The translations under genes were made by a program, and so were the position numbers. A DNA stretch of 64,000 nt from Sindora glabra. Taxonomy: Eukaryota; Streptophyta; Magnoliopsida; Fabales; Fabaceae. Shown one piece after another: positions 1 to 10,239 of this stretch. The DNA lies in assembly GCA_020226215.1 (NCBI GenBank), contig CM035227.1, forward strand, positions 105,631,732-105,695,731, given 5' to 3'. The notes under the pieces were generated by a model, which did no database searches, was not told where the DNA came from, and worked only from the letters and a program-made list of their open reading frames with translations. Numbering within the stretch: position 1 is the stretch's first letter; every line of letters begins with the position of its first letter.

Positions 1-1100
1 ATGTAGCAAATCAAACTGATAAAAAAGTAGTTTAGCTTAGAATTGACTAAATGTACAGTTTTTGCCCGTTCAGTTAGTCTATAATTTTTGCTTGTTAAGT
101 TAACTTGATAGGATTAGGTTAATCCATTTTGATAGGTTTATATTTAACAAGGGAATGAAGAGAGAATATTTCAATTGGATAAGGGTTATTGGGTAGGAGT
201 ACACTCGGATAAGATAATTAAAATCAATTTTAATCAACTAATAAGATTTGGTTTTATGCTTATATGACAAAGACTCCTTGTCATTTATTTATTTAAATGA
301 TACTGCTTATAATAAAATACTTATATAGAGAGGCATTTCCTTTGAACATAATTTGGAGTTTAAAATGTATTTTTAATTCACATAAATTAAATGTACCCCA
401 ACTTTATATTTTGATTTTAAAAAGAATAAGGTGGTTTTAGTGTTACTTATACCATTATAAATATGCTTTTATTGATTTCAAAGCTCTCCTAAATGATATG
501 GACTTTAATCTAAAGATTTATGAAACAAGCTAAACATTTACTTACTTTTAAGTAATGACATGTCAAGTGTCAACATTATTTATTACCAAAGATATATATA
601 TTTATTTATTTTCAACCAAAAACATTCTTCATGCTCACATAATATCCTACAAATAATATTTAAAATCTTATTATTTTAAATGTTCTAATATAATTATTTT
701 AATCAATGATGATAAATAAATTATGTTTATTTGGCCAAGGTTTATTTTGAAATCTAACTAAATATTTAAATTTTTTATTCTCACATGAAGTTGAGAGTGA
801 AAATTTTTGAAATATATATATATGTCAATTTTTGGTAGATGGTATTTATTCACAATTTATAGATTTATGAGAATATATTTGAAACTCAAAGTATACTGAA
901 TTATAATATTTATAAAATGAGCTTCTAATAATCATTTGAAATATGAGCTTGAAATTTTAAATAAGATAGGAAAAGGGATTTTTATGAAAATGGGTTCTAA
1001 AAATAAACAAAAGGCTAAGATTGATTTAAGGTTAAGATGAAAGGTTAAGATTTAAAGGAGAAATGAGCTCACATGGTGCAAGAAGTACTGGATCAAAACT
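1..1100. other. AT-rich sequence, nothing recognised
   Basis: No reading frame longer than background, no RNA gene and no repeat boundary could be recognised here. The base composition is strongly AT, with many short A/T runs. Confidence 0.5.
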
Positions 1101-1610
1101 TGAGGCTTTTTTTATTTTTTTTCCTCTTCCTATTTTCTCTCTTTATTTTCCTAGCCACTCCTCTCTCTCTCTCTCTCTTTTCTCCTCCTTCTTTCTAACA
1201 TCCACATAGGGTTTCTCCGACCACTTAGCATCGCTGTCCGACTAACTCTTCACATGGGTTCATCACCAATGGTACTTGCTTACTGTCATGACTAAAGGAG
1301 TTACAGATCGTAGTAGCAAGGACCTCAAGCTCCCTTTTTTCGATGTCTTTCCTTTTTTTCTCCAATTTTGATATTGTTGTGCATTGCATTAGTTGGTGTC
1401 GTCCTCTCCTAGTTATAATGACCATTGACAAATGGGTGGAAAGCCACAAAGCACAACATCAACCCAGCACCAAGAAGCTGTTATTCTACTTCATTTCACC
1501 AATGTTCCAACAAGTTTTCATCACCAATGAGTTAGCAACAAGTCCCTTAAGCAATGGTAAAGGCCTTTTATACAATAAATTCCTTTTAATTTCTATTGTT
1601 TTGGTTTAAT
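1101..1610. repeat. Pyrimidine-rich tract with (CT)n microsatellite
   Basis: A C/T-rich stretch begins near 1110 and includes a perfect CT run at about 1159-1178. It is followed by somewhat GC-richer sequence to about 1610 that holds an 88-codon open frame on the plus strand (1343-1609) with no recognisable domain. The pattern resembles a plant 5' leader or part of a retroelement LTR. No gene can be supported. Confidence 0.4.
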
Positions 1611-2412
1611 ATGAAGGAAATCCATTTGTGCATTTTCAAGATATAAGATGAGGCATAAGAAAAAAAAATATGATTTTTATGTTGTAAAATGCTAGAATAC
1701 TATAACTAGAGTATTTGCAAAGTATTATATTCTTATATTTTGGATGATTCCAACTTGACCTAAGAAAAACCCATTTTCATGTGTATTAGAAATATGATAA
1801 TGCTTCTGAAAAAAATGAGAGTTTCATATTGTAAGATGATTAAGCAATATGATAAAAGTCTTTTTATGTTACCAACCTTAATATTTTTAGATGATTTGGA
1901 GTTGGACTAAAGAAAGTACATTTTTATACATATTCTAAGAAACTTGATAATAATTTAAAAATATAAGAATATTATGTTATAAAGTGTTAGAATAGTATTT
2001 AGAACATGCCTAGATCATCAATTTCTAATATTGATACTTAAATTGTATGAATGCAAGAAATCACCATATAACAACATATCTTCACTCTTTTGAGTAAATA
2101 TGTGAAAATAAGGGAAGTTGATAATATAAAATAATTAAATGATGTAAAATGAACCATTTTAGAGTTTTAAGTTATAATAAATCTATCTGTATGGCTTTAA
2201 TTTGAAAAACCCTAAATTACGATATACTTTGATTTTAAAAACTAATTTTGAAAAACATAAGGAGCCAATGATCTTAAATGTTGATATAAGTATGAAATAA
2301 ATCTAGAATGGTGATATTTAAGGAAGAGTAAGTAGTTACCTGATATTTATAAATTATCATTATAAATCATAAAATAGAAAGAAATAGAAGATAAAAGTGA
2401 AATACTTAGAAA
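1611..2412. other. AT-rich intergenic sequence
   Basis: Nothing recognisable: no coding frame and no clear repeat boundary. Confidence 0.45.
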
Positions 2413-3008
2413 TCTTCAAAGTGAATGGATGTCATTATGTGAGTATATCTTCTACCCTAAATTAATATCTTAATATTAATTTGTTTAAATGTCATAATTT
2501 ATAATCCTTTTTATATAAAGTATAAATTATATATATATATGTTTATGTGTGAGCTTTTAAAGATGCAATCTTGTAGCATAATTTATTATTGAATTGCCCT
2601 TGCGATCATGTATAAGTGGTATGCAACTAATATCCATGGTGGGAGCATTATTACCTATTTAAGTTAATATTGATTAACCATGCTAAAAAATTATAGTGGT
2701 GCTATTACTATCTTCAAAGTGAATGGATGTCATAAAGTGATTATTTATCCCACTTTAAATTAATATCTTAATATTAATTTGTTTAAATATCATAATTTAT
2801 AATCTTTCTTGTATATAATACAAATCATATATATATATATGTCTATGTGCGAGCTCTTAAATATACAATTATGTCATATAATTTATTATTGAATTACCTT
2901 TGCAATCATGCATGAGTGGTGTAGAACTAATATCCATAGTAGAAGCATTATTACCTATTTAAGTGAATATTAATTAACCATGCTAAAGCATGGTGGTGCT
3001 ATTATTAT
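2413..3008. repeat. 298-bp tandem duplication, two copies
   Basis: Copy 1 (about 2413-2710) and copy 2 (about 2711-3008) start with the same TCTTCAAAGTGAATGGATG and stay alignable throughout. Both contain a short (AT)n run and the block AATTTATTATTGAATT. They differ by scattered substitutions and small indels, so the duplication is old. There is no coding content. It could lie within an unidentified LTR. Confidence 0.8.
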
Positions 3009-3705
3009 CGATTGATTGATTGTAAGTAAGCTTATATTGTCACCTATATGTTAAAGAACATAGTATAAACTATATTAAAATGTGAATTAACATTGTGACT
3101 ATGTAAAAAGGTATCGTGGTGTTATATATATATATGCTTGACATTGTCCCATAATAATGAAATAGTTGGTCTATATTAAAATTGCATTGAACTTATGATA
3201 TGTAAAGCTTAAGCTCTAATGGATGAATTATATTGTGAATCATGCCATGAGTGACATTGAAAATTGTAAAATGTGATGGAAGTAATAATGTGAAAACTAA
3301 ATAGGAAATTCCTAATAAAAAGGTGGGTAGTGTATAAAGTTGGCCTTAGAGAAATAAGAATGGAAATGTAGGTAGGGTATAAGGTTAGATTAGTGGTTAA
3401 AAGGTAGATACATGTTCAGTTATGATAAATTAACATGTATTGTGATATGACATTAAAATATGTTTATGGTTGGATATTAGTGTTTAATATGATTATAAAG
3501 ACTTAATGTGATAATGGTGATTTGATTGTGATTGAGCCTTATTGATTATTTGGATATTTGATGACTACTTGGAATGGCATATACGTGTGATATGGTAGTG
3601 ATACTATGTAAGTTGAATAGTTGAGATGATCACAAATTGTAATGTGAATTAATAAATTTGAGTTATGCACAGGTAAACATGTCAACTAGGTAATTGGTAC
3701 TATGA
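3009..3705. other. AT-rich intergenic sequence
   Basis: No gene or clear element end is seen. The texture, with long runs of TGTGAT/ATGTGA-like words, resembles the inside of plant gypsy LTRs, but nothing decisive is visible. Confidence 0.35.
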
Positions 3706-3710
3706 GTTAT

Positions 3711-5046
3711 TGACATGATCCCGCAAGTGTACGGGTTTAATCGAGTTATAGTATAAAAAATATCATCTCCACAGGAATTGAATGTTGAATACTAACTGAA
3801 TTTCGAAGTAAATTATCTAGGTGTATCAATTGATATTATGAATTAAATGTAAAATACAAAACAGAGCTTAGTTATTAAAAAAGATTTAATTCAAACGAGA
3901 CGAAAGCGTACTCAGCTTTAGGGTTCCCTTATACATTTCATTATGATATGAAGATAATCCTCTAACTTAGTTTACTATTAATTCAGATTGCTGGATTACC
4001 AAAAATAAGTTATACCTTATTGGAAGGCTACTAGCTACTAATCAAAAGATTAAGTGCCTAGAATTTTTTTAGTAATCACTCATCTAGGTTGCACTAACAT
4101 TGCTTTAGAATCCATTCTTAGACATTTCATCCTGTGCAAAAGAATCCAATTAGCTTAATTCCTAAGTCCAATTGATATTCCTAATAATCATGCAAGGTCC
4201 GATTAATTAATTGGTCATTCCAACCTAGAATTAACTAATCTATCACACAAATCCAATATTCTAGAAGTATTGAACTGTTGAAATACAAAACAGCATAATG
4301 AAATCATAAATCTAACTAGATTATATAAAAATCAATTCCATAAATCCATGAACAAGTTTACCCCTAGCTGAGCACTAGGGTTTAGTGTGAAGTCATTACA
4401 CAACTAGCAGAAAACCAGAAAACAGAGAGGGAAATCAAACAAATCATGAAGCTCTATAAATTCCTTGCTTGAATCCACAGTTAGCAGTTGCCCTTGGTAA
4501 GTTTGGGTCTCTCCTGGGATTTTTACTCACAGCTCCCTTTTTAAATTTTCGGTTCTCCTCTTCCTTCTTTGATTTTTCGCACAAAACTTATATAGGTAAT
4601 GTACACGGGGTATGACACGGCCTATGTTGTACCCCGTGTTTCTCTGCGAAGGTTGAGCAGCATGATACACGGGGTATGACACTCCCCGTGTTTACTTACG
4701 AAGCGTCAGGCAATATGGTACACGGGGTATGACACGGCCCGTGTTTACCCTCGTGTTCTTCTGCAGCAGCTTAGTAAAGCTTCGAAGCATTCCAGAAGGA
4801 TACATAGCATCCTACACGGGGTTCCCATACCCCATGTTCTTTGTCATGCGAGCAACTTTGCTTCGATTCTCCATAATTTGCATGGTTTTGCCTCCGGATC
4901 CTTTTCTAATGCTCAAATGTGTCACTTCAAAACCTGAAAACAAAATATCAAGCATATAAGTATCCTTTCTCAATTAATTTGTACAAGATACTAAGTAAAT
5001 AAGTGACAAAAACACATAAAATTTAAGTGCAATTATGCATTTATTA
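3711..5046 (+). mobile_element. Solo-LTR-like element with 5-bp target duplication
   Basis: The 1.34-kb block begins TGACATGATCCCGCAAG and continues with a CGCAAGTGTACGGGT...CCACAGGAATTG motif that I recognise from many plant LTR-type repeats. It ends GCATTTATTA, where an intact LTR would end ...CA. GTTAT stands directly before it (3706-3710) and directly after it (5047-5051), as expected for a retroelement target duplication. No gag or pol is present, so it fits a solo LTR or a small LTR-derived element. Orientation is inferred from the TG start. Confidence 0.6.
4602..4850. repeat. Degenerate repeat of ACACGGGG/CCCCGTGT dyads
   Basis: TACACGGGG occurs at about 4602, 4666, 4719 and 4813. The first three are followed at once by TATGACAC; the fourth by a diverged GTTCCCATACCCC. 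The first two are followed by the inverse CCCCGTGT, the third by CCCGTGT and the fourth by CCCATGT, so each unit can form a short hairpin. Spacing is about 53-94 bases. It lies inside the solo LTR and is the most GC-rich part of the first 5 kb. Confidence 0.7.
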
Positions 5047-5051
5047 GTTAT

Positions 5052-5624
5052 AGAATCTAAGAATTTGATTGGCAATGGTTTTCGATTTTAAGATCTAATT
5101 AACATATAATTGTCTTATCTAAATGATTTCATGCAAAGTTATGATAGATATTTGTTCACTAATTTCTTGTAACTTCTTTCATTTTATTTTCAATGTTTTC
5201 AAGTTGAAATAAGTGTATTTAAACTTGGTTACATCTATAGAGATTTAAAGACTACATGGCTAGAAAATTTGGCAATTGGAATTCTCGTGTGATTAAATCT
5301 AGGGATTTGAGATAAAGAATATGTTGGTTTTAAATTGTTTATCTGTGTATGTGTAAAAGGGTTGTGTAATATTATATGTATGTCTTAGTTGTTATCATAT
5401 CTACTAAGAATTACAAATTTTGTATTTTTAAAGCGTGTAACCTTTGAGAATGTCCAAAAATAAGGAAAACTCTATTTATTTTTTCATAAAATTTAGAATG
5501 ATTTTTGAACCCTTATAGAAATAAGAGATTTATTATTAGTATAAATAGTGTCAAGACTAGTGAAAATCAAATAATGGGATTCATGCTGATTAAGATTAGA
5601 TTTGGGTTATGACTGTTAGAAGAG
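5052..5624. other. AT-rich intergenic sequence
   Basis: No gene, RNA or repeat boundary is recognised between the solo LTR and the next copia relic. Confidence 0.4.
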
Positions 5625-5760
5625 AAGAAAGAATTGCAGGGCTATGACCTCAATTGAAGTAAGCGACTTATATGTATAATAAAATATAAGGTTATAAGAT
5701 ATAAGCCTATAACCTATGTATCTTAGCTTATAAGAAACTAATATACTTTATTTACTAACA
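5625..5760 (-). repeat. 3' LTR of copia D
   Basis: Reverse-complemented, it starts TGTTAGTAAATAAAG and continues into text that matches 18951-19060 closely, including the TATTAGTTTCTTATA and TATTTTATTATA blocks. At roughly 135 bp it is a short LTR. The inner boundary at 5760 is supported by the adjoining polypurine tract; the outer boundary is approximate. Confidence 0.65.
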
Positions 5761-6588
5761 TTCTCTCTCAAGCTGAAGTATAGATATCAAATATGCCTAT
5801 TTTGTTACAAATACCATCAACTTATTTTCTAGGAAGAGCCTTAATAAACCAATTAGTAAGTTATTCTTTAGTTCTTATATGTCTAAGGTCTATAACACCT
5901 TATTGAAGTTTTTTGTCTAATTAAGTAACAATCAATCTCTACATGCTTAGTCTGTTCATGAAATATTAGATTTGTAGCAATATGAGTGACAACTTGATTA
6001 TCACATATCATATCATAAATATATGGCTCCAGATGAAGTTATTTTGAGTTGACTAAGAAGATAAGAAAGCCACACAAGTTCAGTAATAACATGAGTCATG
6101 TCTTGATATTCATACTTTACATTAAATCAAGATACCACTGCTTGTTTCTTAACCCATGTGTCCTAGCCTATAAATAACTAATATAATTTATTTACTAATA
6201 CTTTCCCTTAATCTAGAGCATAAATATCAAATATGCCTAGTTTGTTACACATATCATTAACTTATTTTCTAAGAAGAGCCTTAATAAACAAATTAGTAAG
6301 ATATTCTCTAGTTCTTATATGTCTAAAGTCATAACACCTTCCTAAAGTTTTTATCTAACTAAATGACAATCAATCTCTATATGCTTAGTCTATTCATGAA
6401 ATATTATATTTGTAGCAATATGAATGACAACTCAATTATCACAAATCACATCATAATTATATGGCTCCAAATGAAGTTATCTTGAGTTAACTAAGAAGAT
6501 AAGGAAGCCACACAAGTTCAGCAATAATATGAGTCATGTCTTAATATTTATACTTTAAATTAGATCGAAATACTACTACTTATTTCTT
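5711..6588 (-). repeat. About 440-bp tandem duplication across LTR, PPT and RNase H
   Basis: The block at 5711-6150 (LTR start, polypurine tract, RNase H coding) is repeated at 6151-6588 with the same order and scattered differences. Shared words include GCCTTAATAAAC, CAATCAATCTCTA and GAAGCCACACAAGTTCAG. The joint at 6150/6151 places an LTR start immediately upstream, in the sense direction, of a second RNase H copy. Confidence 0.8.
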
Positions 6589-6599
6589 GTTTTTTCAAG

Positions 6600-7705
6600 A
6601 TATGAGATTTTCACCAATAAACACACAATATCTTGAAGTAAACTTTCTATCTATAGGACATCTTGCCTAATCAGCATAAAAAAAGCCTTTAATCATACAA
6701 TGACCACAAACTTAATATAATACTCCATGCCAAGGTACCTTTTTTAAATATTTTAAGATATATATAATTACATGTAAATTAGAAGTTCTTGAAGAATTCA
6801 TAAATTGACTTACTACACTCGCTAGAAAAGTAATATCAGGTCTTGTAATAGTAAGATAGTTTAATTTGCCCGCTAACCTTCTGTAAAATTTCGAATCTTC
6901 TAATAATTCTCCTTCTTCAAATCTAAGTTGAACATTTAGAATTATAGGGGTTTTGCATGATTTTGAACTTAACAAACTAATTTCCTTTAAAAAGTTAAGA
7001 ATATATTTTCCTTTTGAAATAAAAATTCTCTACTTACTTTGAACAATTTCAACACCTAGGAAATGCCAAAGTGGTCCTAAGTCCTTAGCATGAAACTTTG
7101 ATTGAAGAAAGTCTTTTGATTCTGAAATTCTCACCTAATCACTATTGATAATCATAATGTCATCAACATAAACAATAAGAAGAATACATTCAAATTTAGA
7201 ATATTTGTAAAATACAAAATGATCGTGATCACTCTTCTTTATACTAAACTCTATTATAAGATCACTAAATATACCAAACCATGCTTGAGAAGATTGCTTT
7301 AAACTATACAAAGACTTTTTCAATCAACACACCTTTCTTTTCTCACCTTAAGTAACATAACCAGGAGGTTGCTTTATGTAGACTTCTTCATGTAAATTAC
7401 CATAAAAAAAGTATTTTTAACACCAAGTTGGTGAAGAGGCCAATGCTAAGAGGTAACTAGAGTAAGAAATAAATGAACAGATGTCATTTTAGCAATAGGG
7501 AAAAAAGTCTATGAGTAATAAATACTATAATTTTATACATAACTTTTAGCTACCAATTAAGCTTTCAATTGAGTAATAGAACTATTTAGGTTGACTTTAA
7601 TTGTGTATACCCATTTACACTCAATAAGCTTTTTCCCACTTAACAAAGGCATAAGTTCCTAAGTATTGTTATCTTCAAGAGCTTCCATTTCTTTATTCAT
7701 AGCAG
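6600..7705 (-). pseudogene. Copia reverse transcriptase fragment
   Basis: In the minus-strand translation, a frame at 7135-7323 reads KKSLYSLKQSSQAWF and then the catalytic YVDD motif (LLIVYVDDIMI). A second frame at 6712-6975 has the copia connection motif RRLAGKLNYLTITRPDITF. Further upstream (about 7560-7700) the frame ELMPLLSGKKLIECKWVYT matches the start of copia RT. These pieces lie in different frames with intervening stops, so the gene is broken. RT copies element RNA into DNA in the virus-like particle. The family is certain; activity is excluded by the breaks. Confidence 0.8.
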
Positions 7706-7805
7706 CATGCCACCCATCATAAAAAAAGCCTTTAAAATAGTTCTAAGAATAGAAATATAATCTAGGGAAGCAATAAAAGATTATAGTAATTAAAAGGGAA
7801 TTTAT

Positions 7806-8560
7806 AATGCTATATCCTCAATCGAATTAGGCAGTCATTATATATAATATAATATATAATATATTTTATAAGATATAAGTGATATGGGACATAATATTAG
7901 TTATTTACTAACATTTCCTCTCAAGCTAGGCTATAAATATTACTCATGCCCAGCTTATTTCAAATTTCATCAACTTATTAAGTTTTAGTAAATAAATCAG
8001 CTAATTATTAGTTATTTACTAACACTCCCTTTCACACTAGGCTATAAATATCACTCATGGCAAACTTATTACAAATTTCATTAACCCGTTTTCTTAAAAG
8101 AGTTTTAGTAAATAAATCAGCTAATTATTCCCTAATTTTAATATGTTTAAGACTGATTACCCTTTCTTGTAACTTATGTCTAACAAAATGATAATTAACC
8201 TTTACATATTTAGTTTGCTCATAAAAAATTGAATTTGAAGTAATATGAGTAACAATTCAATTGTCATGCTATAATTACATAATTTCATGAGTCTTGATAC
8301 TAAGTTATTAAAAAAGGTAAGTAATCCATATAAGTTCAAAAATAGCATGAGTTATAACTTAATACTCAGACTTTGCACTACAGCGAGATACAATTGTTTA
8401 TTTTTTGCTTTTCCATGACACACAATTTCCTCTAACAAATACACAATACCCAAAAGTAAATCTTCTATTTATAAGACACCCTACCTAGTTTATATCAAAA
8501 AAAGCCTCTACTCTGCAATGATAATAATTTTTATATAAAACTTTTAAACTAGACGCCTTT
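7806..8560 (-). mobile_element. Copia E: LTR plus RNase H relic
   Basis: Minus strand. An LTR (about 7806-7913, sense start TGTTAG at 7913) is followed, moving to higher coordinates, by diverged RNase H coding sequence up to about 8560. The latter aligns to the RNase H block of copia D, for example ACCCTTTCTTGTAACTTATG and the spacing of the CAATATGAGTAACAA-like words. The LTR reads almost the same as the one at 42764-42889, so copia E belongs to the copia C family. Everything upstream of RNase H is missing. Confidence 0.65.
7897..8122 (-). repeat. About 111-bp tandem duplication at the copia E PPT/LTR junction
   Basis: TTAGTTATTTACTAACA followed by the polypurine complement and AGGCTATAAATAT occurs at about 7897 and again at about 8008. 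Both copies run on to AGTTTTAGTAAATAAATCAG. Copy 1 has lost roughly 13 bases near its end. Confidence 0.75.
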
Positions 8561-8689
8561 AAAGCCTAATTCGGCTCTTAAAGCCAGGTCATTTAGCACC
8601 ACTTAACTTTGTACTCTTAAGGCATTTAGCTTTTAGGGAAACAATGATGACACTGCTGTTAATCACTCACTTGATCTGAGCAATTCTAA

Positions 8690-9520
8690 AAATAAAGTGG
8701 AACCCAATCAAAATCGAAAATATGTTTCTTTCAAGGAAATGCTTATGAAAGATCTAAATGGTGGTCCGGACAAAGACCTTAAAGATTTGCTCACAAATTA
8801 GAAAGTTAAAATTGAGTTTCATAAAGGTAATCAATGTTTACTTGAGATCTAGTTTGATAAAGATTTGATTGATGAACTTTGTATACCTTGGCGAAATGCT
8901 CTGGTGATTAAAGTGCTTGGGAGAATAATGAGATATCAAGTACTTAGAAGAAAGCTAGAGCAAATGTGGCAAGTCAAAGGCTCTATGGAATTGATTAATC
9001 TAGATCACAACTTCTTCTTGGTAAGATTCCTTATGGATTGTGATCTAGAATATGTGTTGGTTGACAACCCTTAGTTAATTTTTTTATCATTACCTTATAA
9101 TGCAAAAATGGTCCTCAAAATTTATATTAATTGCCTACTTAATTACGTTTACTTTAGCTTGGATCCAAATACCTAAATTAAACATTTTGTATTATCGAGT
9201 GGATACCTTAAAGGTTATTGTTACAACTATAAGCAATCCTATTAAGATGGATAGAAATACCTTTATGGCTTCAAAGGTTAAGCTTGCTTACTTATGTATT
9301 GAAGTGGATCTTACAAAGCCTTTGATTCCTCAAGTGTTGATAGAAAGGCATTAGCTTAAAGTGGAATATGAGAGCCTTCATGAACTTTGCTTTGCTTATA
9401 AGCAATATGGACATAATGAAAATTAATATGAAATTAGTATAGCTAAGAAAATAATAGCTTCAAAGGTAAGGGAAAATGCTCAACATGAATTAATATTTGG
9501 TGAATGGATGATGGCTTTAA
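8690..9520 (+). pseudogene. LINE ORF1 remnant (DUF4283 / CCHC)
   Basis: The open piece at 8865-9074 reads PWRNALVIKVLGRIMRYQVL and later ELINLDHNFFLVRF, the signature of the DUF4283 RNA-binding domain in plant LINE ORF1. The next frame (9100-9354) has VQKWSSKF-like text and VKLAYLCIEVDLTKPLIPQV, again standard for this domain. A degenerate knuckle follows at about 9390-9420 (CFAYKQYGHNE). A stop at about 9072 and frame changes separate these pieces. ORF1 proteins bind the element RNA. Confidence 0.75.
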
Positions 9521-10239
9521 GGAAAAAAAAAGAGTAACAATGTGATATCCAAAGACCCTCTATTTAGGCAATATTTTGAAGGAGCTATCGATTTTCCTTC
9601 AAGAACTCAACCTACTCAAAAATGCTTTTGCAATTTTATCCAAGATGGTAGATAAAGATGTTGAAGGTATTTCTCATGAAAAACACTCAAGCTCCCTTCA
9701 TTCTAAAGAATATTTCCTTGTCATTTTTTTAAGTTGTCACTAAGAAATCCATGTATACTTATAGTCCTGAGGATACAATAACAACCAATTAGAAAGAAAG
9801 TTATAAAGTAGTTGTAACACATGAGATTTCAAAGAGTTTTTCTTTTGAAGCTCATCAAATTTCAATGTAGCACCTGAAAAAAAGCTTCCAATCTCTATCT
9901 GAAGTCCTTATCAACATTTTATAAACTCTAAAGACAAGTTATTTGCATTGAACCCTCAAGATAACTAGGTGATCTTAAAGCTAAATACCATGAATGATAC
10001 ATATGGTGGCAATAGCTTAAAAAATGCTCTTTATTAAGGAGATCATGGGGGAAAATCATCAAATACAGAACTTCCAATATAGAAGTGGGTCATAGTTTAG
10101 ATGATGAAGATAAAGATGATAATATTAGTAGACAGAGTCTTTTAATAATGAAGATGAGGTTCTTTGCAAAACTTTTCAATGAAGTCTTATTCAATAACTT
10201 TATTTCTTATAATTACAAATTATGTTTTTTTTTCTTCAT

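Larger units (their letters stand above)
5625..7805 (-). mobile_element. Copia D: decayed Ty1/copia 3' half
   Basis: On the minus strand this runs from reverse transcriptase (about 7705) through RNase H (to about 5761) into a short LTR whose sense start TGTTAG is at 5760. The purine-rich complement of the sequence just after 5760 (sense AGCTTGAGAGAGAA) is the polypurine tract. The gag, protease and integrase portions are absent: at about 7806 the element abuts the LTR of a second relic. Many stops and frameshifts make it inactive. Its LTR is nearly the same as the one at 18949-19093, so it belongs to the same family as copia A. Confidence 0.75.

Noticed and set aside
1343..1609. Open frame of 88 codons after the CT-rich tract
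   Set aside because: No motif, no splice context, and an overlapping frame on the other strand; kept only as part of the repeat-like tract.
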